Both the position numbers and the translations under genes were made by a program. A stretch of 64,000 bases of DNA from a bacterium (GTDB lineage Bacteria > Elusimicrobiota > Elusimicrobia > UBA1565 > UBA9628): positions 124,001 through 188,000 of the forward strand of contig JAKAQO010000003.1 of assembly GCA_021822495.1 (NCBI GenBank). Reading direction: 5' to 3'. Each line of letters begins with the position of its first letter. Position 1 is the first letter of the stretch. Shown here piece by piece: positions 17,125 to 24,852 of the stretch. Below the pieces are notes generated by a model that had not been told where the DNA came from, searched no databases, and saw only the letters and a list, made by a program, of their open reading frames with translations.

Positions 17125-17956
17125 TGAGTATTTCCTCCACGGCGCGGTCCGCTTCCTCTTTGTTAGGAGCTTTTCCGTGCCAGGCAATGGCGTTTTCCAT
17201 GAAGCTCACGCCCTTGCCTTTGACTGTTTTTGCGATAATGGCGTGCGGAACTTCGCCCGCTTTTTGCGCCAGAGATAAGGCCTTTTCGATTTGCGCAAAA
17301 TCATGACCATCAATAGATGAAACTTCCCATCCGAAAGATTTGAGTTTATCTTCCATGGGATCAATGGGCAACACTTCATCAACATGCCCGTCAATCTGGC
17401 CGTTATTGTGATCCAAAATCATAACGAGGTTATCAAGCTTAAATTTAGGCGCCGCCATGAAGGCCTCCCAACATTGCCCTTCTTGAATTTCCCCATCTCC
17501 CAAGATAACGTAGGTTTTAAAGTCCTTTTTGTCTAATTTTGCGGCCATGGCCATTCCGAGACCCACTGAAAGCCCTTGACCCAAGGAGCCGCTTGAAAAC
17601 TCAATGCCGGGAAGACGTAAGCGATCGGGATGGCCCTGAAGAGGGCTTCCCAATTTTCTGAGCGTCATCAAATTCTCCTTTGGAAAATAGCCGGTATGGG
17701 CCATGACCGCGTAAAGAGCGGGACAGGCATGACCCTTGGACAAGATTAAACGATCCCTATCGGCCCAATCAGGACGCTTCGGGTCATGCTTTAAGAATTT
17801 TAAATAGAGAACCGTTAAAATATCGATGACCGACAAGGAACCTCCGGGATGGCCGGAGCCGGCCGCTTCAATCATGCGAATGATATCAACTCGAAGCTGT
17901 TTTGTGATTTCCTTGAACTCAACTGCCTGATTTGGAACTGTCGCCGTCTTACTCAT
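17117..17956 (-). CDS. Transketolase, N-terminal subunit
   Basis: A 279-aa thiamine-diphosphate-binding subunit. Features include AAGSGHPGGSLSVIDIL, SKGHACPALYA, the GDG...N motif (ILGDGEIQEGQ, with HNNGQIDG) that binds Mg-ThDP, and KTVKGKGVSFME. The ATG at 17956 follows GAGAGGTG about 7 nt upstream; the longer frame upstream has no homology. Split transketolases are common in archaea, Thermotogae and many candidate phyla. Confidence 0.94.
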   Translation of the reverse strand: MSKTATVPNQAVEFKEITKQLRVDIIRMIEAAGSGHPGGSLSVIDILTVLYLKFLKHDPKRPDWADRDRLILSKGHACPALYAVMAHTGYFPKENLMTLRKLGSPLQGHPDRLRLPGIEFSSGSLGQGLSVGLGMAMAAKLDKKDFKTYVILGDGEIQEGQCWEAFMAAPKFKLDNLVMILDHNNGQIDGHVDEVLPIDPMEDKLKSFGWEVSSIDGHDFAQIEKALSLAQKAGEVPHAIIAKTVKGKGVSFMENAIAWHGKAPNKEEADRAVEEILNA

Positions 17957-18008
17957 AACAACACCTCTCGCAAACGCTTTAAAGAAAGACTTTCTAATCC
18001 CATTATAA

Positions 18009-19043
18009 CTAAATCCTAGGATATTGCAAATTTTTAATGAGTTCCAGAAGCGGGTCTCGTATCTTTTCATACGGGACATCCCGACAGGAATTCCAATCCT
18101 CGCTTTTAAAAGCGTAATCTCTTTGTCCTCCGCTATTCCAAATAGCATAGGTATAACCGGTATGAATGGCAAAGGTTGGGGTCCCCACGGCAATGGCCAG
18201 ATGGGTCGTTCCGGTCGTATTGCAAAAAAATAAATTCATCTTTTTCATTAAGGCCGCAAGAATCCCCAATGGGACGGAACTGATAATCGGAATAGATAAG
18301 GCCGCTTGATTGAGTATTTCTTGCGTTTTTTGTTTTTCTCCGGGTCCCGCAAGGCAAAAAACCTCCATGGCCGGGTTCTCAAGAATCTCTTGAATCAAAC
18401 GCGTAAAATAATTTCCCCGCCAGCAAGAGCTTTCGCGCTTGAAATTTCCCATATGAACAAGAATCCGAAAAGAAGCGCCTTGCCTTTTCGGAAGAGACCC
18501 CCAAATTTTATCCGCTCCTTCGCTATCGCCCGGAGACGAATGCAGTTCCAAGCGCGGTTCATAAGGCGCGGCTAACGCCCGGGCCAAGCGCTCATACCGC
18601 TTGAGCATCGGTTCATCATCCTCCGCGCGAGAGACGGTGTAATTATAAATTCCCTCGGCGCGGATTTTCTCAAACGACAATTTAAAAGGAGCGCGCATCA
18701 GCTGGCACAAAAGAGAAGCCGTCTTGGAAAAAGAGGGATTTAAATCCACCACTAGGTCGCAGGGACGGAAAAGCGCGTAAAGAAGACTTGCGTGCCGCAT
18801 TATTTCCGTCGGCTTTCCTAGAATCACCCCTTTGTCAATAAACGGAATCAAAGGAAGAACTTCCGCCGAACGATAGCTCACTAAAAGACGAATGCGCGCC
18901 TTCGGGAAACGCGCCTCAAGACCGCGCAAAAACGGCGTTGCGACAATCACATCCCCCAGACGACCAATCCAGACAACCGTAATCGAATGAATCTCATCCG
19001 CGCGAATTTCTTGAAGGGACTGAAGAGGCGTTTTGAGCTTCAT
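18009..19043 (-). CDS. Glycosyltransferase family 9 (heptosyltransferase-like)
   Basis: A 344-aa cytosolic GT-B enzyme expected to add heptose or a similar sugar to LPS core. The N-terminal domain has VVWIGRLGDVIVATPFLRGL (the Gly-Asp pair of the family) and LVVDLNPSF; the C-terminal domain has RILVHMGN, LAGPGEKQKT and NTTGTTHLAIAVGTPTFAIHTG. The ATG at 19043 begins MKLKTPLQ, 4 nt after the upstream GT9 stop. It and the next gene are tandem paralogues. Confidence 0.9.
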   Translation of the reverse strand: MKLKTPLQSLQEIRADEIHSITVVWIGRLGDVIVATPFLRGLEARFPKARIRLLVSYRSAEVLPLIPFIDKGVILGKPTEIMRHASLLYALFRPCDLVVDLNPSFSKTASLLCQLMRAPFKLSFEKIRAEGIYNYTVSRAEDDEPMLKRYERLARALAAPYEPRLELHSSPGDSEGADKIWGSLPKRQGASFRILVHMGNFKRESSCWRGNYFTRLIQEILENPAMEVFCLAGPGEKQKTQEILNQAALSIPIISSVPLGILAALMKKMNLFFCNTTGTTHLAIAVGTPTFAIHTGYTYAIWNSGGQRDYAFKSEDWNSCRDVPYEKIRDPLLELIKNLQYPRI

Positions 19044-19047
19044 ATCT

Positions 19048-20046
19048 TCAACAAAGAAGAGACTTAATCGCCTGATACGCTCGTTCGACCTCGATACCTC
19101 TGCAATCATGCCAGTCTCCCGCCAAACCAAAATCCCGCTCCCCTGGAATGCGCCAAACCCGCCAAGCAGAGCCCGTGTAGATGGAAAAAGTGCGGACCCC
19201 AAGAGCCCCCGCGATATGAGAGGCGCCGTCTACGCTTGAGACGAACAAGTCCATTTGAAGAATGAACGCCGCCGCCTCCCGCAAGGGCCGGGGGCCAATA
19301 ATCAGGGAAGATGAAACATCCATGTCTCGCGCAAGGCTCTCGACAAATTCTTTCTCTCCCGGCCCTGCCAAGAAAAAAAGAATAAAACCATCTTTTTTTA
19401 GCCGCTTCCCTAGTTCGACAAATTTGTCTCTTGGCCAGCGCGCCCCGGATTCCCTTTTTAAATCTCCGGGATGGATGAGAATTTTTTTTGCCTTGCCAAA
19501 TTGATTCTCCCGATGAGCAATCTCGCTTTGGGCCAGTTCAATATCCGCTGGGTTTATCTTTAATTCCGTCCGCATTTCATAAGGAAGTCCAAGAGAATCG
19601 GCCATGCGTTGATAGCGAGAAAGCATCGGTTCATCTTTATCTGGAGTTGGAACGCGAAACTGGAAGCTCTCGTTTTTCTTCCTTAAAAACCCTACTTTAT
19701 ATCGCGCGGAAATAAGATGCGAGAAAATCCAGCCGCCGCGGGAAAAAGCCGGATTGGGATCAAGATCAATATAGAGGTCCCAGGTTCCTGAACTCAGCAG
19801 AAATTTCAAAAGCCTCAGATTTTGTCCAAGGTTCTCCGGGCGCCCAAGAATATGGAAACTGTTAATAAAAGGAATGAGGGGTAAGACCGCCGCGCTTTTG
19901 GCCGAACAAACCGCGACGATTTCAGCTTCCGGAAACTTTTGGCGAAGCCCGCGCAAAAAAGGGGTCGTCGCCACCCAATCGCCAATACGGCGCGGATAAA
20001 ACATTAAAATCCGGCGCGGTTTTTCAGTCCAGAATTCCTTCATCAA
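19048..20046 (-). CDS. Glycosyltransferase family 9 (heptosyltransferase-like)
   Basis: A 332-aa paralogue of the downstream GT9 gene. It has RRIGDWVATTPFLRGLR, LYIDLDPNPAF, KKILIHPGDLKRESG, FLAGPGEKEFV and SVDGASHIAGALGVRTFSIYTG. Two tandem GT9 enzymes suggest successive sugar additions to the same LPS core or surface glycan. It sits 9 nt after panB in a mixed leftward operon. Confidence 0.91.
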   Translation of the reverse strand: MMKEFWTEKPRRILMFYPRRIGDWVATTPFLRGLRQKFPEAEIVAVCSAKSAAVLPLIPFINSFHILGRPENLGQNLRLLKFLLSSGTWDLYIDLDPNPAFSRGGWIFSHLISARYKVGFLRKKNESFQFRVPTPDKDEPMLSRYQRMADSLGLPYEMRTELKINPADIELAQSEIAHRENQFGKAKKILIHPGDLKRESGARWPRDKFVELGKRLKKDGFILFFLAGPGEKEFVESLARDMDVSSSLIIGPRPLREAAAFILQMDLFVSSVDGASHIAGALGVRTFSIYTGSAWRVWRIPGERDFGLAGDWHDCRGIEVERAYQAIKSLLC

Positions 20047-20055
20047 GCTCGTTTT

Positions 20056-20847
20056 TTAAAAAGAGTGTTCCGTGCCGGGGAATTTTCCTTGACGCACATC
20101 CTTAAGATACTCGCGCGCGGAAGAAATCATCGTTTCTCGAAGACGCGCGTAGCGTTTGACGAATTTAAGACTGGGCCCTTTGGAAATCCCCCACAAATCA
20201 TCGGAAACCAAAATTTGCCCGTCGCAATGAACTCCGGCTCCAATTCCAATCGTGGGGATGGAAAGGCTCGCGGTAATTTTTCTCGCTAAACCCGACGGAA
20301 CGCATTCAAGGACGACGGCAAAAGCCCCGGCTTTCTCAAGAGCTTTAGCGTCTTCCAAAATTTTCTTCGCGTTTTTGGGCTCTTTTCCTTGAACTTTATA
20401 TCCCCCCAACTGGTTGACCGATTGAGGGGTGAGTCCCAAATGTCCCATAACGGGAATATGAATTTTTAAAAGCTCACGCACAATGTCCGTGACAAAACCG
20501 CCGCCTTCGATTTTAACCGCCTGGGCTCCGCCTTCTTTAATGAGCCGCCCGGCATTGCGCAAAGCTTCTTTCAAATCAATTTCATAACTGAGATACGGCA
20601 TATCCGCCACAAGCAAGGGCCCGGAAATTCCACGCTTGACCGCAAGAAGATGATGGAGCATTTCCTCCATCGTCACGGGAACCGTGCTTGAATATCCCAA
20701 TTTGACCATCCCGAGGGAATCCCCGACCAAAAGAACGTCCACTCCGCTTTCGCTTAAGATTTGAGCGGTCGGAAAATCATAGGCGGTCAAGGCCGCGATT
20801 TTCTCGCCTTTTTTCTTCATCTCGATAAGAGACTGATGTGTCATCAT
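20056..20847 (-). CDS. panB: 3-methyl-2-oxobutanoate hydroxymethyltransferase
   Basis: A 263-aa TIM-barrel enzyme making ketopantoate from 2-oxoisovalerate and methylene-THF, the first committed step to pantothenate and CoA. Signatures: TAYDFPTAQILSESGVDVLLVGDSLGM (metal-binding Asp), GGAQAVKIEGG, VMGHLGLTPQSVNQLGG and PTIGIGAGVHCDGQILV. The start overlaps the folK stop by 4 bp. No panC or panD is in the window. Confidence 0.96.
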   Translation of the reverse strand: MMTHQSLIEMKKKGEKIAALTAYDFPTAQILSESGVDVLLVGDSLGMVKLGYSSTVPVTMEEMLHHLLAVKRGISGPLLVADMPYLSYEIDLKEALRNAGRLIKEGGAQAVKIEGGGFVTDIVRELLKIHIPVMGHLGLTPQSVNQLGGYKVQGKEPKNAKKILEDAKALEKAGAFAVVLECVPSGLARKITASLSIPTIGIGAGVHCDGQILVSDDLWGISKGPSLKFVKRYARLRETMISSAREYLKDVRQGKFPGTEHSF

Positions 20848-21332
20848 GAGAATAATTTAACACTTTGAGAAATGCCCTTCAATCGAGAAAACGCTTCTTG
20901 AACCGTTTCTCCAGAATGGAGCTTGGCCTTCGGCGCAATCTCGAACAAGGGAACTAAAACAAAAGCCCTCCGCGCGGCTTGTGGGTGCGGGATTTTAAGC
21001 CAAGCGGTTTTTACTTTCGCGTCTCCGTAAGCGATTAAATCAATATCCAAAGGGCGCGGTCCCCAACGAAGACCGGGTTTTCGTCCAGCAAGGGCTTCCA
21101 AACGCTTAAATTCAATGAGAAGCCCCATCGCGCTTCGCGTCGTTTTGATTTTAAGGGCGCAGTTGAGAAATTTCCGGCGACTCGGGCCTAAAGGTTCGGT
21201 TTGATAGATTCGCGATTTTTTGAGGACCTTAACTCCAGCAATTTTTCCGATGGATAAAATCGCCCTTTGCAGATGACTTGTCCGGTTTCCCACATTGCTT
21301 CCCAAGGAAAGGAGGCATTCAACAGCTTTCAC
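20844..21332 (-). CDS. folK: 2-amino-4-hydroxy-6-hydroxymethyldihydropteridine pyrophosphokinase
   Basis: A 162-aa HPPK of folate synthesis, transferring pyrophosphate from ATP to the pterin. LLSLGSNVGNR near the N-terminus, YQTEPLGPSRRKFLNCAL, GLRWGPRPLDIDLIAYGD (catalytic Asp pair) and IPHPQAARRAFVLVPL are all visible. The GTG at 21332 places LSLGSN at the usual distance from the start; an ATG at 21359 would overlap the upstream gene by 20 bp and add a non-homologous MPLRKNNRV. Confidence 0.92.
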   Translation of the reverse strand: MKAVECLLSLGSNVGNRTSHLQRAILSIGKIAGVKVLKKSRIYQTEPLGPSRRKFLNCALKIKTTRSAMGLLIEFKRLEALAGRKPGLRWGPRPLDIDLIAYGDAKVKTAWLKIPHPQAARRAFVLVPLFEIAPKAKLHSGETVQEAFSRLKGISQSVKLFS

Positions 21333-21339
21333 AACTCTA

Positions 21340-21774
21340 TTATTTTTTCTGAGCGGCATTTTGATAGAGGCGATGCAGGAAAAAGATAATTCCAAGCGAG
21401 ATCATCAAAGCCCCGAGATTTCCCACCCAACCGCGGAACACTCCCATCTGATAGGGCGAGCCTAGGTAGCCGTAATCCGCCAGGGTTTTAGTCCCTTTCC
21501 TCAATGAACTTAAGGTTGGGACAATGCCGACCTTATGATTATAGAGGAAAGGCATAGAACCAATAAGGACTTTGAAAAAAGGCCCTACTTTAGAAAAGAA
21601 ACCGCCGTCGTAAACTAAAAGCGTCCATAAAAGCCAGTAAAGAAGGCCCAAGGCGGCCAGAGTTCCAATCAAAACCGCGGCCAAATGAGTTGGATCATAA
21701 ATGGGCTCATCCGGATTATCGTCGTCGCCAATCCAGCGCCCCAAGGCAGTCAAGAATAATTTAACCTTTTGCAT
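21340..21774 (-). CDS. Small membrane protein of unknown function
   Basis: A 144-aa protein with two clear membrane helices (about residues 32-57 and 112-137), a cytosolic acidic segment IGDDDNPDEPIYDP before the first, and a Gly/Phe-rich middle loop. The ATG at 21774 overlaps dapB by 14 bp. No family recognised. The position between dapB and folK gives no functional clue beyond co-transcription. Confidence 0.6.
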   Translation of the reverse strand: MQKVKLFLTALGRWIGDDDNPDEPIYDPTHLAAVLIGTLAALGLLYWLLWTLLVYDGGFFSKVGPFFKVLIGSMPFLYNHKVGIVPTLSSLRKGTKTLADYGYLGSPYQMGVFRGWVGNLGALMISLGIIFFLHRLYQNAAQKK

Positions 21775-22441
21775 TTTGGCTGAACAAATCTTCCATTCCA
21801 TAAAGCCCGGGGTTTCGAGAATGAACCCACGCGGCGGCTTCCAAAGCTCCTTTCGCAAACACGTCCCGGCTGTGCGCCAAATGGGTTATTTTCAGGCGCT
21901 CAAAAGGCCCGGCCAAAACGAGCGTGTGCTCGCCGACCACATCCCCAATGCGGGAGGAAAGAATCTCAACCTTGCGGCCTAAAACAGAGGCCAAAGCCTT
22001 CCCGGTGCCGGACGGCGCGTCTTTTTTGGCCTTGTGATGGGTTTCCAGAATCGAGAGATCATAAGCGGGCAAAGCCTTCGCCGCCTCTTTCGCCAAGCGC
22101 TTCATCCAAAAGATTCCCGGGCTGAAATTAGGCGATAAAAAAATCGGGATTTTTCTCGACGCCGCCTTGATTTGAGACATTTGAGAATTTGAAAATCCGG
22201 TCACGCCAATAACGACGGCTATTTTGCTTGTAACCGCTTTCCTCAAGGCCGTTAAAGAACTCTCAGGCGTTGAAAAGTCGATGAGAACGTTCAAATTCGA
22301 CCAAGGAGCCCGCGCAAAATTGTCGCGCGCAATCTGAGCCGCAAGCTGAAAGCGAGAATCTTCCCGGGCCAAGGCGCAAACCCGCGTCCCCATGCGACCT
22401 AAAGAACCTACAACCCCTAACTTTAGAGCGTGTTTCATCAA
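21761..22441 (-). CDS. dapB: 4-hydroxy-tetrahydrodipicolinate reductase
   Basis: A 226-aa NAD(P)H-dependent reductase of lysine and diaminopimelate synthesis. It has the Rossmann GVVGSLGRMGTRV, LIDFSTPES, the catalytic ETHHKAKKDAPSGTGKAL (His-His and Lys) and a short C-terminal domain, slightly shorter than the usual 240-270 aa. It is probably the first gene of the leftward operon; AAAGG precedes the ATG. Confidence 0.95.
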   Translation of the reverse strand: MMKHALKLGVVGSLGRMGTRVCALAREDSRFQLAAQIARDNFARAPWSNLNVLIDFSTPESSLTALRKAVTSKIAVVIGVTGFSNSQMSQIKAASRKIPIFLSPNFSPGIFWMKRLAKEAAKALPAYDLSILETHHKAKKDAPSGTGKALASVLGRKVEILSSRIGDVVGEHTLVLAGPFERLKITHLAHSRDVFAKGALEAAAWVHSRNPGLYGMEDLFSQNAKG

Positions 22442-22515
22442 GACCTTTATTTTATCAGTTCTTGCCCGCCCTCAGGCCCTTATTAAAAAAGATCTGGGCC
22501 GAGCGGGTTTGATTT

Positions 22516-23076
22516 TCAAAGACCTATGGCCGCGAGGCCTTCTTGCCAGAAAAGAGCGTCGATTTTCCCAAATTTTTGAGGGTGGGGATCGAGCGAAAAA
22601 CAAAAGGCTTGAATTTGAGGCTCGGTTTCAATAAAACGCGCTAAATGGCGCATATCTTTTTCCTGAACGCGAGAGGAAGATTTAATTTCGATAAAAATAG
22701 GATTCTGTCCAGGCCTTTCGGCCACGAGATCAATTTCAGCTCCATCTTTAGTCCTCAAGTAAGAAAAACGGAAATTTGCCCGCAGGTATGAGTTGCGACG
22801 ATGAGCTTCCAGAATCACCAGGTGCTCGAAAGCTCGACCGAACTCCACGGAACGGGGCGACAAAGGATATTCCACCATCCGGGCCAAGGCCCTCTGGACT
22901 CCGAGGTCAAAGAAATAAAATTTTGGATTTTTGCGCTGCTGTTTGCGGATATTTTTTCCATAGGGCGCAAGCAAAACGCCTAAAAGAGTGTCTCCCAAAA
23001 TTTCAAATTTTAACAGGGGATAAAATTCTCTGGAACATACTCCATTATTATACTCCAAAAATGGAGTATGCTCCAC
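22516..23076 (-). pseudogene. Truncated AAA_14/DUF4143 ATPase, C-terminal remnant
   Basis: The frame encodes only the C-terminal half of a DUF4143 protein: FEILGDTLLGVLLAPYGK, NPKFYFFDLGVQRALA, FGRAFEHLVILEAHRRNSYLR, then the nuclease-like KDGAEIDLVAERPG..FIEIKSSSRV. The AAA_14 domain with Walker A and B is missing, and the 15-20 residues before EFYPLL come from the promoter/operator palindrome, not from a start region. An internal deletion seems to have joined the promoter to the middle of the gene. It is unlikely to be functional. Confidence 0.8.
23032..23074 (-). promoter_or_regulatory. Operator-like palindromes around a TATAAT
   Basis: Coding strand holds GGAGCATACTCCATT and AATGGAGTATGTTCC as a 15-bp inverted repeat with one mismatch, plus a central copy giving ATACTCCA-TTTT-TGGAGTAT. 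A perfect TATAAT lies at 23052-23047, followed 8 nt later by an ATG at 23038 that is now out of frame with the ATPase remnant. This looks like the retained, self-regulated promoter of the deleted gene. Confidence 0.55.
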
Positions 23077-23092
23077 TTTTATTTTTCACGCT

Positions 23093-24361
23093 TTACGGAA
23101 GTCCGCTCGGCCAAACGGGTTGAATCTCTTCCCACGACACGCGGGAATAACTGGTCCGGGTCACATTGAGATTGTTGCCAACGTTCGAGTTATAATAAAC
23201 CGCGACATGAGAATTGGAATTGAGATGGACCGTCCCAGCCACCATCAACACCCCATAGGTTAACGTGCTGTTTCCACCGCCGTTGGGACCGGTGAAATCT
23301 CCGCCCACATAAAGAAGACCTTGAACCACGGGACTGATGGGATAGGTAATGGACGGAGACGACAAATAACTGCTACTGAGACCCGGGCAAGAGCTGGGAT
23401 AATGAGACTGCGCATACGTATCATTATAAGTCGTCAAATAGAAATTCCAATCATTGCAGTATTGCGCCCAGGCGTTTTGCGGCATTGCCGCGGAAATAGA
23501 CTCTCCACTTAAAGCGCCGTTGGGGGTCGACATATCTCCCAAGACAACGACGTTCCCCAAAATTGGCCCGTCAAAGGAAGTCCAATTGCCAGTCACGTAA
23601 TAGGTGTTGCCGCTTAAGTCGCTACAACTTCCGGAACGATTTCCATTGGTGTAATAATTGCCTCCGCAAGGGCTCACTCCTTCGGACTGAGCAAGATTCT
23701 CGTAATAATTAAAATTAAGAGAAGGCATGGGCGGCAAGTTTGGATCATAGGCATGCCACCACCAGCAATTGGGAGAATCGCAGTTCGGCGGAGTGTTGGT
23801 AGTGTCAAAAGGCGCTATTTCCCCGCTACTCCAGAGGGATGGATGAAGCTGGGAGGAATTGGCCGTCATCGAGCTTTGACTGATAATCGCGCCCCATTCC
23901 ACATGCATATTCGTCCCGCTCGCGTTTACTCCGCTTCCCCCAACAATCGCATTCTTCCCTCCGGCTCCATTTTCATAACGTGACTGAATCTCGCGCGTTT
24001 CTTTCTTTAGATTATCGCGCCCAATTCCGGTAATGATGATATCCGCCGAGGAATCGCTCGCAATCTGAATGGCATAGGTTCCCCCCGCAAGATCGGAATA
24101 TTCCTGATCGAAATTATAGCCTGTAATCGGGATATTGGCGGTCGGAGAACTGAGCTGGCTAATTTCCCAATAGCCTCTTTCCGTCGCGGCTTCGGCCAGT
24201 TGAAAAGCGACGGTCGTTTTTTGCTCTTTAACGGTCCATTTAGACTCATAAAAAATATAAGAAATCATAGCGGCTCCCAAAATCATGAGTCCAATCAAAA
24301 GCGCCATCGCCCCAATGGAAATCTGTCCGCGAGACCGCACCTTGAAAATTTTTCTCATCAA
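23093..24361 (-). CDS. PilX-like pilus assembly protein
   Basis: A 422-aa protein with an N-terminal membrane helix (RGQISIGAMALLIGLMILGAAMISYIFY) and a downstream AFQLAEAATERGYWEISQL segment, the PilX/PulK-type pattern of a type IV pilus minor component. The long C-terminal part is Ser/Asn/Tyr rich with several Cys (for example CDSPNCWWW, SGSCSD) that may form disulfides. It overlaps the PilW-like gene by 4 bp. The three-gene order PilV-PilW-PilX matches minor-pilin operons that prime pilus assembly. Confidence 0.75.
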   Translation of the reverse strand: MMRKIFKVRSRGQISIGAMALLIGLMILGAAMISYIFYESKWTVKEQKTTVAFQLAEAATERGYWEISQLSSPTANIPITGYNFDQEYSDLAGGTYAIQIASDSSADIIITGIGRDNLKKETREIQSRYENGAGGKNAIVGGSGVNASGTNMHVEWGAIISQSSMTANSSQLHPSLWSSGEIAPFDTTNTPPNCDSPNCWWWHAYDPNLPPMPSLNFNYYENLAQSEGVSPCGGNYYTNGNRSGSCSDLSGNTYYVTGNWTSFDGPILGNVVVLGDMSTPNGALSGESISAAMPQNAWAQYCNDWNFYLTTYNDTYAQSHYPSSCPGLSSSYLSSPSITYPISPVVQGLLYVGGDFTGPNGGGNSTLTYGVLMVAGTVHLNSNSHVAVYYNSNVGNNLNVTRTSYSRVSWEEIQPVWPSGLP

Positions 24362-24852
24362 TTCATCACCCTCACTTCCTCGATGGAAAGCTCCAGGGCC
24401 TTGCTACGGCCCAAATAAGTGCTTTTTTGAGTCGTCATGGCGACTGATAAAATACCGGGATCCGAACTGTCGGGAAAAGTAAACGAGACAAATTCTAAAT
24501 TCTTAGTCATCATGGAAACCGTCGTGTTAAATTTCTCATAGAGATAGTTTCCCTCCTGATAAAAAGAAACGAAATTTCCCTTAACATCGGTAAAACTGAT
24601 TTCCGAATAAGGCGGTTGATTGGGATAATTAGAAAGAACAATCGTCGAACTCTGCGCCTGGCGAATGGCGCGGTTCATCAAATCCATGGAAACCCGTGCG
24701 TCCCGCTGAATCAAGGTCCGGGCCTGGGTCAAACGCCAAAAACTGGTCATATTCGTCAACAAAGGAGATACTAAAGCGGTCACGACCGACATAATCGCGA
24801 CCACAATCATGATTTCGATAAGCGTATATCCCTTCACGCTCAAATGTTTCAT
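24358..24852 (-). CDS. Prepilin-type N-methylation protein (PilW/PulJ-like)
   Basis: A 164-aa minor pilin. The type III signal is MKHLSVKG followed by YTLIEIMIVVAIMSVV, with prepilin peptidase cleavage after Gly8 and Glu5 of the mature form present. A helix with QRDARVSMDLMNRAIRQA and a compact beta-rich domain follow, as in PilW/GspJ. It lies between and overlaps the other two pilin-like genes. Confidence 0.88.
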   Translation of the reverse strand: MKHLSVKGYTLIEIMIVVAIMSVVTALVSPLLTNMTSFWRLTQARTLIQRDARVSMDLMNRAIRQAQSSTIVLSNYPNQPPYSEISFTDVKGNFVSFYQEGNYLYEKFNTTVSMMTKNLEFVSFTFPDSSDPGILSVAMTTQKSTYLGRSKALELSIEEVRVMN

